64,000 bases of DNA, taken from positions 806,001-870,000 of the forward strand of contig NZ_CP013612.1 in assembly GCF_001482385.1 (NCBI RefSeq). Reading direction: 5' to 3'. Position 1 is the stretch's first letter. Each line of letters begins with the position of its first letter. The notes beneath the pieces were generated by a model. It was not told the origin of the DNA. It saw nothing but the letters and a program-made list of their open reading frames with translations, and did no database searches. Position numbers and translations under genes: made by a program. Shown here piece after piece: positions 42,381 to 51,536 of the stretch. The DNA is from Pseudoalteromonas rubra (GTDB lineage Bacteria; Pseudomonadota; Gammaproteobacteria; Enterobacterales; Alteromonadaceae).

Positions 42381-42576
42381 ACTGTTTGTCTCCTTTGATT
42401 TCGATGTAGCCATTATCAGGCGAATCGATTCATTTGTATAATGGGTTAAATTAATCAGTTCAATTGGAAAAATAGAATGAAATGATCGCTCAGTGCAATG
42501 CACTCAGGCGATGGTGTTTTTAGCCTAGTTCGAATTACTCTAAAGTAAAACTGTAAAAAGGGGAAGGCAGCCGGGT

Positions 42577-44781
42577 TTAGTCGGCTGAGGGCGTGCGTGC
42601 TGCGAGCGGCAGTGTCAGCGTGACCCGCAGACCGCCTAACTGACTGTGAGACAGGGACAGCTGTCCCTGATGTAATTCTGTGAGTTTCTGACAGATTGAC
42701 AGGCCCAGACCTGAGCCGCCTAAATCACGACTGCGGGATTTATCGCAGCGATAAAGTCGCTCGGTGAGACGAGGCAAATCTTCGTCACTGACACCCGGGC
42801 TGGAATCTTCAAAGTGACACACCAGCTGCTCATCTTGTTGGGCAATGGTGACACTGACCTGACCGGGTTTGTTACTGTAATGGCAGCTGTTGCGTGCCAG
42901 GTTGTTGAAGATCTGATGCATCCGGTTAATATCGCAGGTAATCTCCAGTGTGTCTGACAGCGTGTTTTGTGTACTGAGTGTCAGGTCGTTTTGCGCGACT
43001 AATGGCTGGATTGCACTGAGTAACTCATCAAACAGTGCTTTGGCAGGTCGGGTGTGCAAATCCAGTTGCAGACTATGTGTGTCTGCCTGCGCTAACTCGT
43101 AAATATCAGCAATAAGCGTATTTAACATTGATAAACGGCTTTGCATCAGGGTGTAAGTGGCGTCCGGATCGGTAATGAGATTGTGTTGGAGTGCTTCGAT
43201 ATTCAGTTTGAGTACGGTCAGAGGCGTTCTCAGTTCATGAGAGACATCCGCTAATAACTGCTGTTTGAGTGTCAACGCCTGGTTTAGTACTGCAGCCTCT
43301 TTTTCCATGACTTTGCGTTTTTTCAGATGGTACAGGTAAAACATCAGGAAAAAGTTCAGCAGCACGATAATCGCAGCTGCCAGGATAACACTTTGTAGTT
43401 TGTTCTGGCGTTTTTGTTCATCCAGTCCGCTTTGCAACTGATTTACCTTGAGCGTTTCTAAATGGAGTTCAGCGTCACGTTTTTTGGCTTCCAGGCGAGT
43501 CAGCCGCGACTGTTCTGTCTGCTGCTCGAGTAATTCAGTGGCCTGCGCCTGATAGCGCAGTGCTGATGCAAAGTCTCGTTGTTGCTGATAGGCAAATGCG
43601 AGCACTTTAGCGGCTTCCACCATAGTATCGGTCGGCTCGGCTTTGAAAAAAGGCATTAACTGTTCGATGGCCTGTTCCGGGTTCATGTGACTCAATGCTC
43701 TGGCATACCAGACAAGGTGTTGGCTGTGGAGTAGCTGGTTGTGAACCGGGTTGATTAAAGTCAGACCCTGGCCGATGAGATTCGCGGCCTGAGAGTAGTT
43801 ACCTTTGCTCAACTCAACACGGCCCAGCCCGGCAATGGCCCAGCCCAGATTACGCTTATGGTCGATTGATTCACTGAAGGTTTTTGCCTGTCCATAGGCC
43901 TTATCTGCGGCAGTTAAATCTCCGAGTTGGAGATGTTGCTCGGCGATCCTGATCTGGTTTTGTGCCATATAGAGACGATCATTGACCTGCTCGTCATAGC
44001 GATATGATTGCATGAAGGCGTCGAGCGCGGCCTGATGGTCACCAAAATCGACAAAAATGTCTGCCAGACCATAATAAGTTGCGGATAACATGGCCTCGTC
44101 CGGCACATTTTGTTGCTGAAGCCAGTTAAGCTGGGCCTGACGGCTTTCCAGTGCCCTGTCTAACTGGCCAAAGAGTTTGTATATTCTGGCTTCTGTATCA
44201 AAGGCCGCGTTGTGCAACGGGATGTTATTGTCCAGTTCAGCATAGTGCTTTGCCAAAGCAATGTGCTCAATGGCGTTTAGGTCTGGACTGCCTTTTGCGA
44301 CGGCATTGGCGGCCATCCGATAGGCATGGCTGAGCATGCGCCAGTCCTGAGTGCGGGAGAAAAACTCGCTGGCCTTGAGAAAGTGGTTTTGGGCACTTTG
44401 GTTGTGGCCCAGGCGAAAGGCCAGGTCACCGTTTACCCAGTGATATTTGCCTTGCATAGAATCGTCTGGGTGCGCGCTCAAATGCGTCGCGAGTGCATCA
44501 AGCCTGTGTTGTGCGCGGTCATACTCCCCCAGTCGAACCAAATGCAAAGCCGTACGATGTAGCACAAAGGTTCGCTGTTGCGCTGTGAGTGTTGATCGCG
44601 TGAGTAACGCCTCCCCTTCTTCCAGTGCAGCGCGAAATGTCTTTTTCCCCTTAAGTGGGAATTGCTGCTCATAGGTGGCAAAATCTGCGCTGTGTGAGAC
44701 CGAAGGCCAAAGTACACAGAGTTGGGTTGCAAAGGTTAAGGCGAGTATATTTTTCAAAGTCAGCGTCCAAAAGTATGACAC
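42577..44781 (-). CDS. TPR-containing sensor histidine kinase
   Basis: A 734-residue kinase. After a signal/anchor segment (residues 1-30) come several TPR-like helical repeats in the probable periplasmic half (residues 40-400), a transmembrane helix near 455-475, the H-box with the phospho-acceptor His515 in 'SHELRTPLTVLKLNI', an N-box 'FNNLARNSCHYSN', a G1 box 'DSSPGVSDEDL' and a G2 'GGSGLGLSICQKL'. No response regulator is adjacent; an AraC-type regulator gene lies just upstream on the same strand. The start is a GTG at 44781; a TTG at 44757 giving a neater signal peptide is possible. Confidence 0.85.
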   Translation of the reverse strand: MSYFWTLTLKNILALTFATQLCVLWPSVSHSADFATYEQQFPLKGKKTFRAALEEGEALLTRSTLTAQQRTFVLHRTALHLVRLGEYDRAQHRLDALATHLSAHPDDSMQGKYHWVNGDLAFRLGHNQSAQNHFLKASEFFSRTQDWRMLSHAYRMAANAVAKGSPDLNAIEHIALAKHYAELDNNIPLHNAAFDTEARIYKLFGQLDRALESRQAQLNWLQQQNVPDEAMLSATYYGLADIFVDFGDHQAALDAFMQSYRYDEQVNDRLYMAQNQIRIAEQHLQLGDLTAADKAYGQAKTFSESIDHKRNLGWAIAGLGRVELSKGNYSQAANLIGQGLTLINPVHNQLLHSQHLVWYARALSHMNPEQAIEQLMPFFKAEPTDTMVEAAKVLAFAYQQQRDFASALRYQAQATELLEQQTEQSRLTRLEAKKRDAELHLETLKVNQLQSGLDEQKRQNKLQSVILAAAIIVLLNFFLMFYLYHLKKRKVMEKEAAVLNQALTLKQQLLADVSHELRTPLTVLKLNIEALQHNLITDPDATYTLMQSRLSMLNTLIADIYELAQADTHSLQLDLHTRPAKALFDELLSAIQPLVAQNDLTLSTQNTLSDTLEITCDINRMHQIFNNLARNSCHYSNKPGQVSVTIAQQDEQLVCHFEDSSPGVSDEDLPRLTERLYRCDKSRSRDLGGSGLGLSICQKLTELHQGQLSLSHSQLGGLRVTLTLPLAARTPSAD

Positions 44782-44826
44782 TAAATTTTATGTGTATTGA
44801 GAATAAACGCCTATCCAACTTTTATA

Positions 44827-45846
44827 TTAAATTGAATAATCCTTGTCTGCACTGTGTGCATTCTGGTTTCGGAAGTGGCCGGGAGGCACCCCATTCCACT
44901 GGTTAAACGCACGAATAAAGGTATTGGCATCACTAAAGCCCAGCAGAAAGGCGATTTCCTGCAAAGACATGCTAGAACGTCGCAGGTACTGCCGGGCAAG
45001 GTCAGATCGTAGCGCACTCAGCAGCGACTGAAAGCTTGCTGATTCCCCATCAAGTTTACGTTGCAATGTACGTTTACTTATAGCCAGCTTGGCCGCTACT
45101 TGTTCTGCGCTCACTTGTCCTGAGGGCAGTAATTCCATCAGCAGCGCTTTGACTTTTTGCGTCATGCTGGCGCTGGCATCGAGTTCAGCCAGACGCTGGG
45201 CCAGATCATTTTCAAAAAAAGACCACATGGCGGCGTTTTCAGTCATAAAGGGTCGCTGTGTGTCCGCTTGATGAAAACGTATCGCCACCTGATTGCTGAG
45301 GGTCAGAGTGGTGCCAAAATAGTCTTCAAAATCAGTCATATTGTCCGGAAGTTGTGTCACATACAGGGTTTTTGGTATCACCTGTGTACGGGTTGCCAGG
45401 CGAGCGAGCTGGGTAAAAAAGGCGAGTTCGCACAGACCCAGCGATTTTGGCAGGGGTTTATCGTAGCCATAACAGTCCAGGCTGAGTAACAGGCCTTGCT
45501 GATCTTCTCTTACGTGCAGGGTTAGCGGACCGATCAATGGTTTGTAGCTGCTAAGGCGGCGCATAGCGGCACTCAGGTTGGCGCTGCACAAGCAGGCAAA
45601 AATGGCAGGATCGAAGGCCTCGATATTAAGATGTTGTGCCAATTTCAACGGTAATGTTTCACCAAGCTGCGCTTCCATCGCATGCCACAGGTCAAAATAC
45701 TGGGCCGCCGTTACTGAGGTGGGCAAGCTATGCCACAGATCAGCGGGTAGCTTTGCCTGTTTTAACAGCAACGCCTGATTCAGGCCGAGATCTTTGAATA
45801 AGATCAGGCAATGTGGTGACAAGGAGAATTTTGCTGCTCGCTTCAT
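44827..45846 (-). CDS. AraC family transcriptional regulator
   Basis: A 339-residue protein: an N-terminal arabinose-binding-like domain of the OruR/VirF group, followed by the C-terminal double HTH ('VAAKLAISKRTLQRKLDGESASFQSLLSALRSDLARQYLRRS' and 'LQEIAFLLGFSDANTFIRAFNQWNGVPPGHF'). Its start overlaps the SDR gene stop by 1 base (TAATG), so it is translationally coupled. It probably binds the 21-bp direct repeats upstream of the SDR gene. The histidine kinase gene follows after 45 bases. Confidence 0.88.
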   Translation of the reverse strand: MKRAAKFSLSPHCLILFKDLGLNQALLLKQAKLPADLWHSLPTSVTAAQYFDLWHAMEAQLGETLPLKLAQHLNIEAFDPAIFACLCSANLSAAMRRLSSYKPLIGPLTLHVREDQQGLLLSLDCYGYDKPLPKSLGLCELAFFTQLARLATRTQVIPKTLYVTQLPDNMTDFEDYFGTTLTLSNQVAIRFHQADTQRPFMTENAAMWSFFENDLAQRLAELDASASMTQKVKALLMELLPSGQVSAEQVAAKLAISKRTLQRKLDGESASFQSLLSALRSDLARQYLRRSSMSLQEIAFLLGFSDANTFIRAFNQWNGVPPGHFRNQNAHSADKDYSI

Positions 45847-46625
45847 TATTTTTCCATCGTACGGCGTGACAGTGCAAGTACCAGCCGACGTGGTAGCAAA
45901 GGCACTATCCAGTTGAGCATAAAGTTTAGCATAGGGTCGTTAAAGGCCAGTAGTTTACCTTTTTGCATGGCCTGATAACCACATCTGGCAACGGATTCAG
46001 GGCTTTTTCCTTGTTTAAAGACCGCGAGTTCTTCCAGGTTACCGGTTTTGGCAAACTCGGTGGCAACCGGACCCGGACATAGCGCCGTGACACTGATCCC
46101 GTGATCGCGCAGCTCTTCGGCCAGTGCCTGAGAAAAAGAAGTCACAAATGCTTTGGTCGCGTAGTAAGTTGCCTGCAATGGACCCGGTAGCAAGGAGGCG
46201 GTGGACGAGACATTCAGGATTTTACCACGTTTACGGGTGGCCATATCCTGTACAAAGAGGTGCGTGAGCGCAGTAAGACTGCTGATATTGACTTGTATCA
46301 TGTCCAGATCGGCCTGCAATTCACGTTCATGAAAAAAGCCATGACCCCCAAATCCGGCATTATTGATCAGGATATTAATCTCAATGCCCTGGCGTTTTGT
46401 TTCGTTGTAGATGGTCTGCGCCGATGCCGGATCGGTGAGATCGGCGGTGATCACACAAGCGTTGACATCATGGGATTGTTCCAGCTCTTTTTTCAGGGCA
46501 TTGAGCTTGTTTTCGGAGCGGGCGACCAGAACCAGGTCACCGCCCTGCTGTGCGTGTAAGCGCGCCAGTTCTAAACCAATACCTGAAGATGCGCCTGTGA
46601 TCAGGGCTGTGTTTGCGTAAGTCAT
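45846..46625 (-). CDS. SDR family oxidoreductase (DltE/YqjQ-like)
   Basis: A 259-residue SDR with 'TGASSGIGLELARLHAQQGGDLVLVARS' (NAD(P) motif and the Arg suggesting NADPH), 'NNAGFGGHGFF', 'VSSTASLLPGPLQATYYATKAFV' with the catalytic Ser-Tyr-Lys (YATK), and 'ALCPGPVATEF'. Such short-chain reductases act on fatty or ketoacyl substrates; no substrate can be given. First gene of an SDR-AraC pair whose control region holds a direct repeat GCAAAAGGTG. Confidence 0.88.
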   Translation of the reverse strand: MTYANTALITGASSGIGLELARLHAQQGGDLVLVARSENKLNALKKELEQSHDVNACVITADLTDPASAQTIYNETKRQGIEINILINNAGFGGHGFFHERELQADLDMIQVNISSLTALTHLFVQDMATRKRGKILNVSSTASLLPGPLQATYYATKAFVTSFSQALAEELRDHGISVTALCPGPVATEFAKTGNLEELAVFKQGKSPESVARCGYQAMQKGKLLAFNDPMLNFMLNWIVPLLPRRLVLALSRRTMEK

Positions 46626-46649
46626 GATATCACCTTGTTACCAGAAGTT

Positions 46650-46675
46650 ATGCGCTCATTGTAGAAGCTGAGCGC
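46650..46675 (-). terminator. hairpin in the SDR leader / lipoprotein gene 3' region
   Basis: Seven-bp inverted repeat TGCGCTC / GAGCGCA with a 12-base loop, roughly 25 bases before the SDR start and 60 after the lipoprotein gene stop. Confidence 0.45.
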
Positions 46676-46688
46676 ACAAAACTCACTC

Positions 46689-46719
46689 GCAAAAGGTGAC
46701 ACTTTGCTTGCAAAAGGTG
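46689..46719. promoter_or_regulatory. 21-bp direct repeat, candidate AraC binding site
   Basis: GCAAAAGGTG occurs twice, 46689-46698 and 46710-46719, period 21 bp. This is the half-site spacing of AraC-family dimers. It is upstream of the SDR-AraC operon, so autoregulation by that AraC protein is likely. The intervening CACTTTGC is an inverted partial copy. Confidence 0.55.
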
Positions 46720-46734
46720 TCGTTGTGGGAGCGG

Positions 46735-47763
46735 TTAATCTCGAATATTGACTTCGCCACGGATCTTTTCAATACGCTGACCGCCGGAGGAATCACCGGT
46801 GATGGTAAGGCCACCCGCCTGAATGACTTCGATATCGCCGGAATCATCGTCAATAGTCACATGACCTTTGATGTTTTGTAGCACCAGATTGCCACTGCCA
46901 TCATTGACCTTAGCGTTACCCTGTAAGTCCTGAACCCGGATAAACCCTGAGTCGTCGCGTAAATCAAGTGAATTACCGCCGCGGATTTCGAGGTTACCAG
47001 AGCCATCCACAATGGTCAGGTCGCCGCTCATGTCGGTCAGGCTGATGTTGCCTGATTCATCATCCAGGGTAAGCGAACGGCCGCCAATAATTTGGATATC
47101 GCCGGAGCCGTCTTCAATATCCAGATCCCCACGCACGTCGGTAATATATACTTGGCCCGACGCGTCATCGAGCTTCAACTGGTTGCCGCCCTGAATGGTA
47201 ATGTCTCCTGAGCCATCTTCGATATCCAGTATGCCGCTGACGCCGCGGATAAGCATTTGCCCTGAACCATCATCAATTTTAACATTCGCCGCACCATTGA
47301 TGCTGATATCGCCCGAGCCGTCCTCCAGCTCTATGTCTCCTGTCATGCCTTTGATAGCAATGTCGCCTGAGCTATCGTCAATATCCAGTGCAAGACTGTT
47401 GGGTACGCGGACAGTCAGATCGATTCTGGGGCTATTACCGCTGTACCAGACGATACCAACCCGGGCATTGTGTTTTGCGATCAGTCGTGCGTTGTTGCCG
47501 TCCTGTTCAAGCGTAAGCTGATAACTGTGATCTTTGTCTGTCAGTATTTTTGCATCAACTTCTATTTGTGTGAGGGTGTCATCACCGATGATATCCAGTG
47601 AGCCTGAACTGGTATCTGCCATCAGACTGTTCAAATTTGTGGCGTCCAGCGTCAGGGTTTTATGCAGCTCCACGTCTGCTACTGTTTTACTGTGGCCATC
47701 AATATGAACCACACAACCGCTGAGTGCGAGTGCTGCGAATAAGGGAGAAAGTTTTTTGATCAT
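46735..47763 (-). CDS. DUF4097-type beta-helical lipoprotein
   Basis: A 342-residue lipoprotein (lipobox LSGC, Cys17) from the ATG at 47763. After an initial DUF4097 part comes a run of about ten to twelve repeats of 17 and 18 residues alternating, with Asp-Asp/Glu-Asp-x-Ser-Gly and hydrophobic positions (DIEDGSGDI.I.GG..L.LDD.SG), typical of a right-handed beta-helix. The D-x-S-G-D turns could bind calcium, but this is inference. DUF4097 proteins are often extracytoplasmic and of unknown role. A longer frame up to 47823 is unlikely. Convergent with no close partner. Confidence 0.8.
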   Translation of the reverse strand: MIKKLSPLFAALALSGCVVHIDGHSKTVADVELHKTLTLDATNLNSLMADTSSGSLDIIGDDTLTQIEVDAKILTDKDHSYQLTLEQDGNNARLIAKHNARVGIVWYSGNSPRIDLTVRVPNSLALDIDDSSGDIAIKGMTGDIELEDGSGDISINGAANVKIDDGSGQMLIRGVSGILDIEDGSGDITIQGGNQLKLDDASGQVYITDVRGDLDIEDGSGDIQIIGGRSLTLDDESGNISLTDMSGDLTIVDGSGNLEIRGGNSLDLRDDSGFIRVQDLQGNAKVNDGSGNLVLQNIKGHVTIDDDSGDIEVIQAGGLTITGDSSGGQRIEKIRGEVNIRD

Positions 47764-48021
47764 GGCGCAATTCCAATTTGTTATTTTTTTCATATGACTG
47801 GAATATAGCAAAACAGATGCCAAAAAGGATATTTAATATATATCAGTATCTTATGTTTTTTTGATGATTGGTAGGCTGGATGTAAATTGACTCAATTTAG
47901 CGAAATTAACTAAATGTTGGTGTAACTATCTATTCGTTTAATATCGCCCTGTCACGGGAATGTCAATTATTGTATCTAGCATTGGGTTTGTACCGAGTGG
48001 CGAATATTGACGAGCAGACTG

Positions 48022-48807
48022 ATGTTAGATTCGATAGTGGCCCGGCCAACACAAGATCAACCGCATCGCACCCATCGACAGGTGCCAGTGCCTGATTGTG
48101 CGGTGTTTCTGGGCGTTGGTGGGGCCAGTGCGGCTGAGCTTGGTAATGCAGCCTGTGTAATCTGTTGCGAAGACACCCCCTGGTTACTGATTGATTGTGG
48201 CCACGACACACTGGCACGATTTAAACGTACTTTTGGCAACCAATCTTTGCCTCAGGCAGTATTTATCACTCACCTGCACTACGACCATGTTGGTGGCCTG
48301 GAACAGCTGTATTTTAAGGCGGCATTAGGCGGACAGAAAGTGCGTTTATATGTACCAGTTCAGCTAATTCAATCTCTGTGTGCAATGTTGGCATACACCG
48401 GACTGGCAGAGTTACGCGAAGATATCTGGCATACTTTTGAGTTGCACCCCGTTGGTGAGCACTTTTTCCATCAACAGCTCCGGCTAAACTGCTATCCGGT
48501 TCGCCACCAGGCGCCCGGTAGTGCATTTTCTTTGCATCTTCCCGGACGGTTTTTTTACAGCGGTGATACCCGCCCTATACCCGAGTTATTGATCCATCAA
48601 GTGACTCAGGGAGAAATCATTTTTCATGACTGTGTGGTGTCTGGTAATCCCAGCCATGCCGGGTTGGATGACCTGTTACGAGAGTATCCGCCAGCGATTT
48701 TAAACAGGTTGTGTGTATACCATTATCATTCACAGGAGGATGTACAGGCGTTTGATGATGCCGGTATTCGTTACGCTAAACCACAGCAACTTATTCCTTT
48801 GTGTTAA
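48022..48807 (+). CDS. MBL-fold metallo-hydrolase (RNase Z-like)
   Basis: A 261-residue beta-lactamase-fold hydrolase. Metal-binding motif 'THLHYDHVGG' (HxHxDH) near residue 84, 'SGDTRP' and 'HDCVVSGNPSHAG' further on, and a late His in 'YHYHS'. Resembles RNase Z/phosphonate-type members; substrate unknown. The ATG at 48022 was chosen; an in-frame TTG at 48007 gives five more residues. The stop overlaps the converging GNAT gene stop by four bases. Confidence 0.85.
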   Translation: MLDSIVARPTQDQPHRTHRQVPVPDCAVFLGVGGASAAELGNAACVICCEDTPWLLIDCGHDTLARFKRTFGNQSLPQAVFITHLHYDHVGGLEQLYFKAALGGQKVRLYVPVQLIQSLCAMLAYTGLAELREDIWHTFELHPVGEHFFHQQLRLNCYPVRHQAPGSAFSLHLPGRFFYSGDTRPIPELLIHQVTQGEIIFHDCVVSGNPSHAGLDDLLREYPPAILNRLCVYHYHSQEDVQAFDDAGIRYAKPQQLIPLC

Positions 48808-48818
48808 GCCCCTTTACA
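48802..48818 (-). repeat. 17-bp near-palindrome, copy 4 (spans two stop codons)
   Basis: TGTTAAG-CCC-CTTTACA contains the stop codons of both converging genes: on the minus strand it encodes the last residues Cys-Lys-Gly-Ala and the stop of the GNAT protein. Confidence 0.7.
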
Positions 48819-49712
48819 GTGGTCTAATCTGATCTCAGCGAGCATTTCTTCTTCCTCTTCATCGAAGCCCGTTTCTACAAAGCCAAAACTGCCATAAAAG
48901 CCTTTAGCGATCGGGTTGTCTGGTACATAGCAGATGGCGATTTCTGTCACCTCTGGCAGGCTACGGATCTCTTCCAGTGCCGCTTGCAGCGCTTGTCTGC
49001 CTATGCCCTGCTGTTGATAGGCTTTATCAATCATCAAGCGCCAAATTGAAATGCGATGCGGTTTTTCAGGGACCCACATCAGTAACCCGACTTGTTTATC
49101 CTGGTAGTTGATCGCACGCACTTCATACCCGGGATTATAGGCCGCTTCCAGCAAAGTCCATTCGTTTGGGGCCACCAACGGCTGCTGCGGTTTATGTAGA
49201 GTAAGGTCACCCAAATGTTCGAAGTTTTTTTGCCACACTGTGCTGAGGTATACCTCTGGCAGAGGTACGTCACGATGCCACTCCATCAGATAAGCTGTGT
49301 CTCCCCAGCGGCCTTTAAACTCAAAAGACATGTCACTGAGTAAACTGCGCATTCTTTCATTGCCCTCTACATAGACGGCAGAAATTACCTGACAATCAGA
49401 CTTGGCTCTGAGCTGTGTGAGTAACTGTTTCAGGGCTTGTCTGGCAAATCCCTGACGACGGAAGCGCTTGTCTATTGTCAGCTGTGTGATGGTATATTCA
49501 TGTTTTGTGCCCTCAGGTTCCATGGGGTGATACTGTATAAACCCGACCAGCGTTTGATGATGGTAGATAAGCAGATTTCGGTAGTAAGGAAAAAACGCTG
49601 ATTCTGCCAGTGTTTCAGCTGGTGACGCTATAAAGTTCAGGTCTTCAGGCAACAATTGTAGCGCAAATACATCACTGTAATTGTCTTTATGGGCTGCTTT
49701 TAATGTGATCAT
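48804..49712 (-). CDS. tandem-GNAT acetyltransferase
   Basis: A 302-residue protein with two GNAT domains. The first has 'LTIDKRFRRQGFARQALKQLL' and the second 'LMIDKAYQQQGIGRQALQAALEEI', both acetyl-CoA-binding motif A. The ATG at 49712 follows AAGGAGGTG, an excellent RBS; an upstream in-frame start is unsupported. Double GNATs include antibiotic- and peptide-acetylating enzymes; substrate unknown. Confidence 0.88.
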   Translation of the reverse strand: MITLKAAHKDNYSDVFALQLLPEDLNFIASPAETLAESAFFPYYRNLLIYHHQTLVGFIQYHPMEPEGTKHEYTITQLTIDKRFRRQGFARQALKQLLTQLRAKSDCQVISAVYVEGNERMRSLLSDMSFEFKGRWGDTAYLMEWHRDVPLPEVYLSTVWQKNFEHLGDLTLHKPQQPLVAPNEWTLLEAAYNPGYEVRAINYQDKQVGLLMWVPEKPHRISIWRLMIDKAYQQQGIGRQALQAALEEIRSLPEVTEIAICYVPDNPIAKGFYGSFGFVETGFDEEEEEMLAEIRLDHCKGA

Positions 49713-50351
49713 GACACCTCCTTTTTTCCTTATATAGGTCCATGCTAGTGAAAACCCAATCTTTCTGTGTGTTTTTTGCACAAAACAACAGGTTTTTTTA
49801 AGTTGTTGTATTGTATAAAGTTGCACGTAAAAATCGGACTATTAGCCTAGTTTTTAGGATAATATTTACACTATTTTCTGGTGTTCTGGGTATTTTTTTG
49901 CTATCAATGTTACTACTTTTGGTTGTAGTGCATTCTCCTTTATTAATACTTTTGTGGGTTTTACGTTGGGGGAAGCATAGGGGAGTTGTTTATGTTGTTT
50001 TCACAATCAGACCGTACTGGCCAGAATCAGTGTTCACTGCTTTTTACCACGATTGCCACCATACTGTTGCTTGCTATCACGCTTTGGCTAGCCTGAATGG
50101 TAAGATGCCATGGAGGGTATGAATGGCTATTTATCCGACAGGCGTGACACCGTCTGACATTCAACGTTAATCACATGCTGCAACATGTTTCCTTACCATT
50201 TAATCTGAATATATTTAGTTATATTTCCCGCAAAGTACGTTAAAATGCCCTTTTAGTTTGTCGCACCAGTCATTACGCTTAACCTGATTACGTGTCGTGT
50301 AAATGGGGGCTGGCTGGGCCCGGAAAGTAACTGTCAGTTGAAAGGAAAATT
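49713..50351. other. 640-bp intergenic region
   Basis: AT-rich. Contains one candidate 34-codon gene (49992, listed separately) and otherwise no gene I can defend. A TTG-initiated frame of 103 codons (49811-50122) is hydrophobic at first but has no RBS and overlaps the small candidate in another frame. The last 100 bases are leader to the GNAT gene at 50352. Confidence 0.5.
49992..50096 (+). CDS. candidate 34-residue single-span membrane peptide
   Basis: ATG preceded by AGGGGAG at 6 bases. The peptide has a polar N-terminus (MLFSQSDRTGQNQ) and a hydrophobic C-terminal span (LLFTTIATILLLAITLWLA). No family recognised. Small membrane peptides of this size are often missed; support is only SD strength and hydropathy. 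Confidence 0.35.
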   Translation: MLFSQSDRTGQNQCSLLFTTIATILLLAITLWLA

Positions 50352-50822
50352 ATGCAACTAGTTGATTTAAAGCCAGATGATCAAAGTGTTAGAGAACTAT
50401 TTGCAGAAATTGACCGCTTGATGAATACCCTCTACCCCATTGCCAGTGATCAGTCTTTGGCACTGGAAGAGCTTAATCAACCTAATGTACGTGCTGTGGG
50501 GCTACGCAACGAAGAGGGCATAGTGGCATGTGGCGCCATCGTTAAACAATTCGATAAAACCTTATACGGTGAAATAAAGCGTTTGTATGTCAAACCTCAG
50601 TATCGGGGAAAAGGGCTGTCTAAGCGTATCATGCAAATCTTGTTGCATTACGCGGGCGATGCACAAATTCCATTGATCCGCCTTGAAACTGGTGTGAAGC
50701 AGGAACAGGCAATTAACCTGTATGAAAGCCTTGGTTTTGACCGTTGTGAACGCTTCGGTCTGTACCGTGACAATCCACTCAGTGTGTTTATGTCTTTGTC
50801 ACTGAATAAAGAGTCAAACTAG
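50352..50822 (+). CDS. GNAT family N-acetyltransferase
   Basis: A 156-residue acetyltransferase with 'LYVKPQYRGKGLSKRIMQIL' (motif A; Q/RxxGxG) near residue 78 and 'LETGVKQEQAINLYESLGF' for the C-terminal half. RBS GAAAGGA precedes the ATG. Resembles phosphinothricin/RimI-type small GNATs; substrate unknown. Single gene. Confidence 0.87.
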   Translation: MQLVDLKPDDQSVRELFAEIDRLMNTLYPIASDQSLALEELNQPNVRAVGLRNEEGIVACGAIVKQFDKTLYGEIKRLYVKPQYRGKGLSKRIMQILLHYAGDAQIPLIRLETGVKQEQAINLYESLGFDRCERFGLYRDNPLSVFMSLSLNKESN

Positions 50823-51094
50823 GAATTCTCCTAAACCTTACGAGTAAAGTCGACTTTGCTGATATCTTGGTCTAATTTTTATTCTTATTATCGGTGAGAT
50901 TATACCAATTTGCTTAATAAAGCGTTCTATTTTGAGGCGAGAAAATAGGGTCGATAACCAGGCAAAAATTTGTGAACCTATGTCTTAGGTATAAGGTCCT
51001 AAATGAGGAATTTTTAACGCCGTTAGCGTCATATTTGCTCCGTCAAAATGAACTCGGATTAAGTGATATTGGTATTACTATTAAGGAGAGACAG

Positions 51095-51472
51095 GTGAAG
51101 ATACTGGTTGTTGATGACATGGGGTCAATGCGGCATGTGATGATAGGTATGCTCCGTCGGCTTGGTTTTACTGACATAGATGAAGCAACAGACGGCAAAC
51201 GAGCACTTGAGCTGCTCGAGGAAAAACCCTACCAGCTGGTGATTTCCGACCTGAATATGCCACACATAGATGGACTGGCCTTACTTCACGAAATTCGTAC
51301 CAGACCGGCACTAAAAAATCTCAAACTGGTGATGGTGACCTGTGAAAACGGTCGTGAGCGAGTACAGCAGGTGTTACTAGAAAAAGTAGATGGGTTTATT
51401 ATTAAGCCTTTCAGTATGGCAACGTTGGAAAAGCAATTTAAAAAGCTGCACTTACTAGAGCTCATAGAGTAG
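51095..51472 (+). CDS. CheY-like single-domain response regulator
   Basis: A 125-residue receiver domain from the GTG at 51095, with AAGGAG six bases before; a longer frame to 50972 is unlikely. 'ILVVDDMGSM' gives the acidic pocket, 'LVISDLNMPHIDG' the phospho-acceptor Asp (about residue 51), 'VMVTCE' the Thr switch and 'GFIIKPF' the Lys. It has no output domain and no kinase gene beside it; it resembles CheY and might act on the flagellar motor or a phosphorelay. A bidirectional terminator follows. Confidence 0.87.
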   Translation: MKILVVDDMGSMRHVMIGMLRRLGFTDIDEATDGKRALELLEEKPYQLVISDLNMPHIDGLALLHEIRTRPALKNLKLVMVTCENGRERVQQVLLEKVDGFIIKPFSMATLEKQFKKLHLLELIE

Positions 51473-51497
51473 CGCTTTAAATACGCCGTTTGTAAAG

Positions 51498-51526
51498 AAA
51501 AAGCCCTGTTATAACAGGGCTTTTTT
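51498..51526. terminator. bidirectional rho-independent terminator
   Basis: AAAAAGCCCTGTT / AACAGGGCTTTTTT, thirteen paired bases around AT, flanked by A- and T-runs, in the 64-bp gap between the CheY-like gene and the peptidase gene. Confidence 0.93.
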
Positions 51527-51536
51527 GGTTTTATGG

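Noticed and set aside
49811..50122. 103-codon TTG-initiated hydrophobic frame
   Set aside because: No RBS, odd composition and overlap with the better-supported 34-codon frame.
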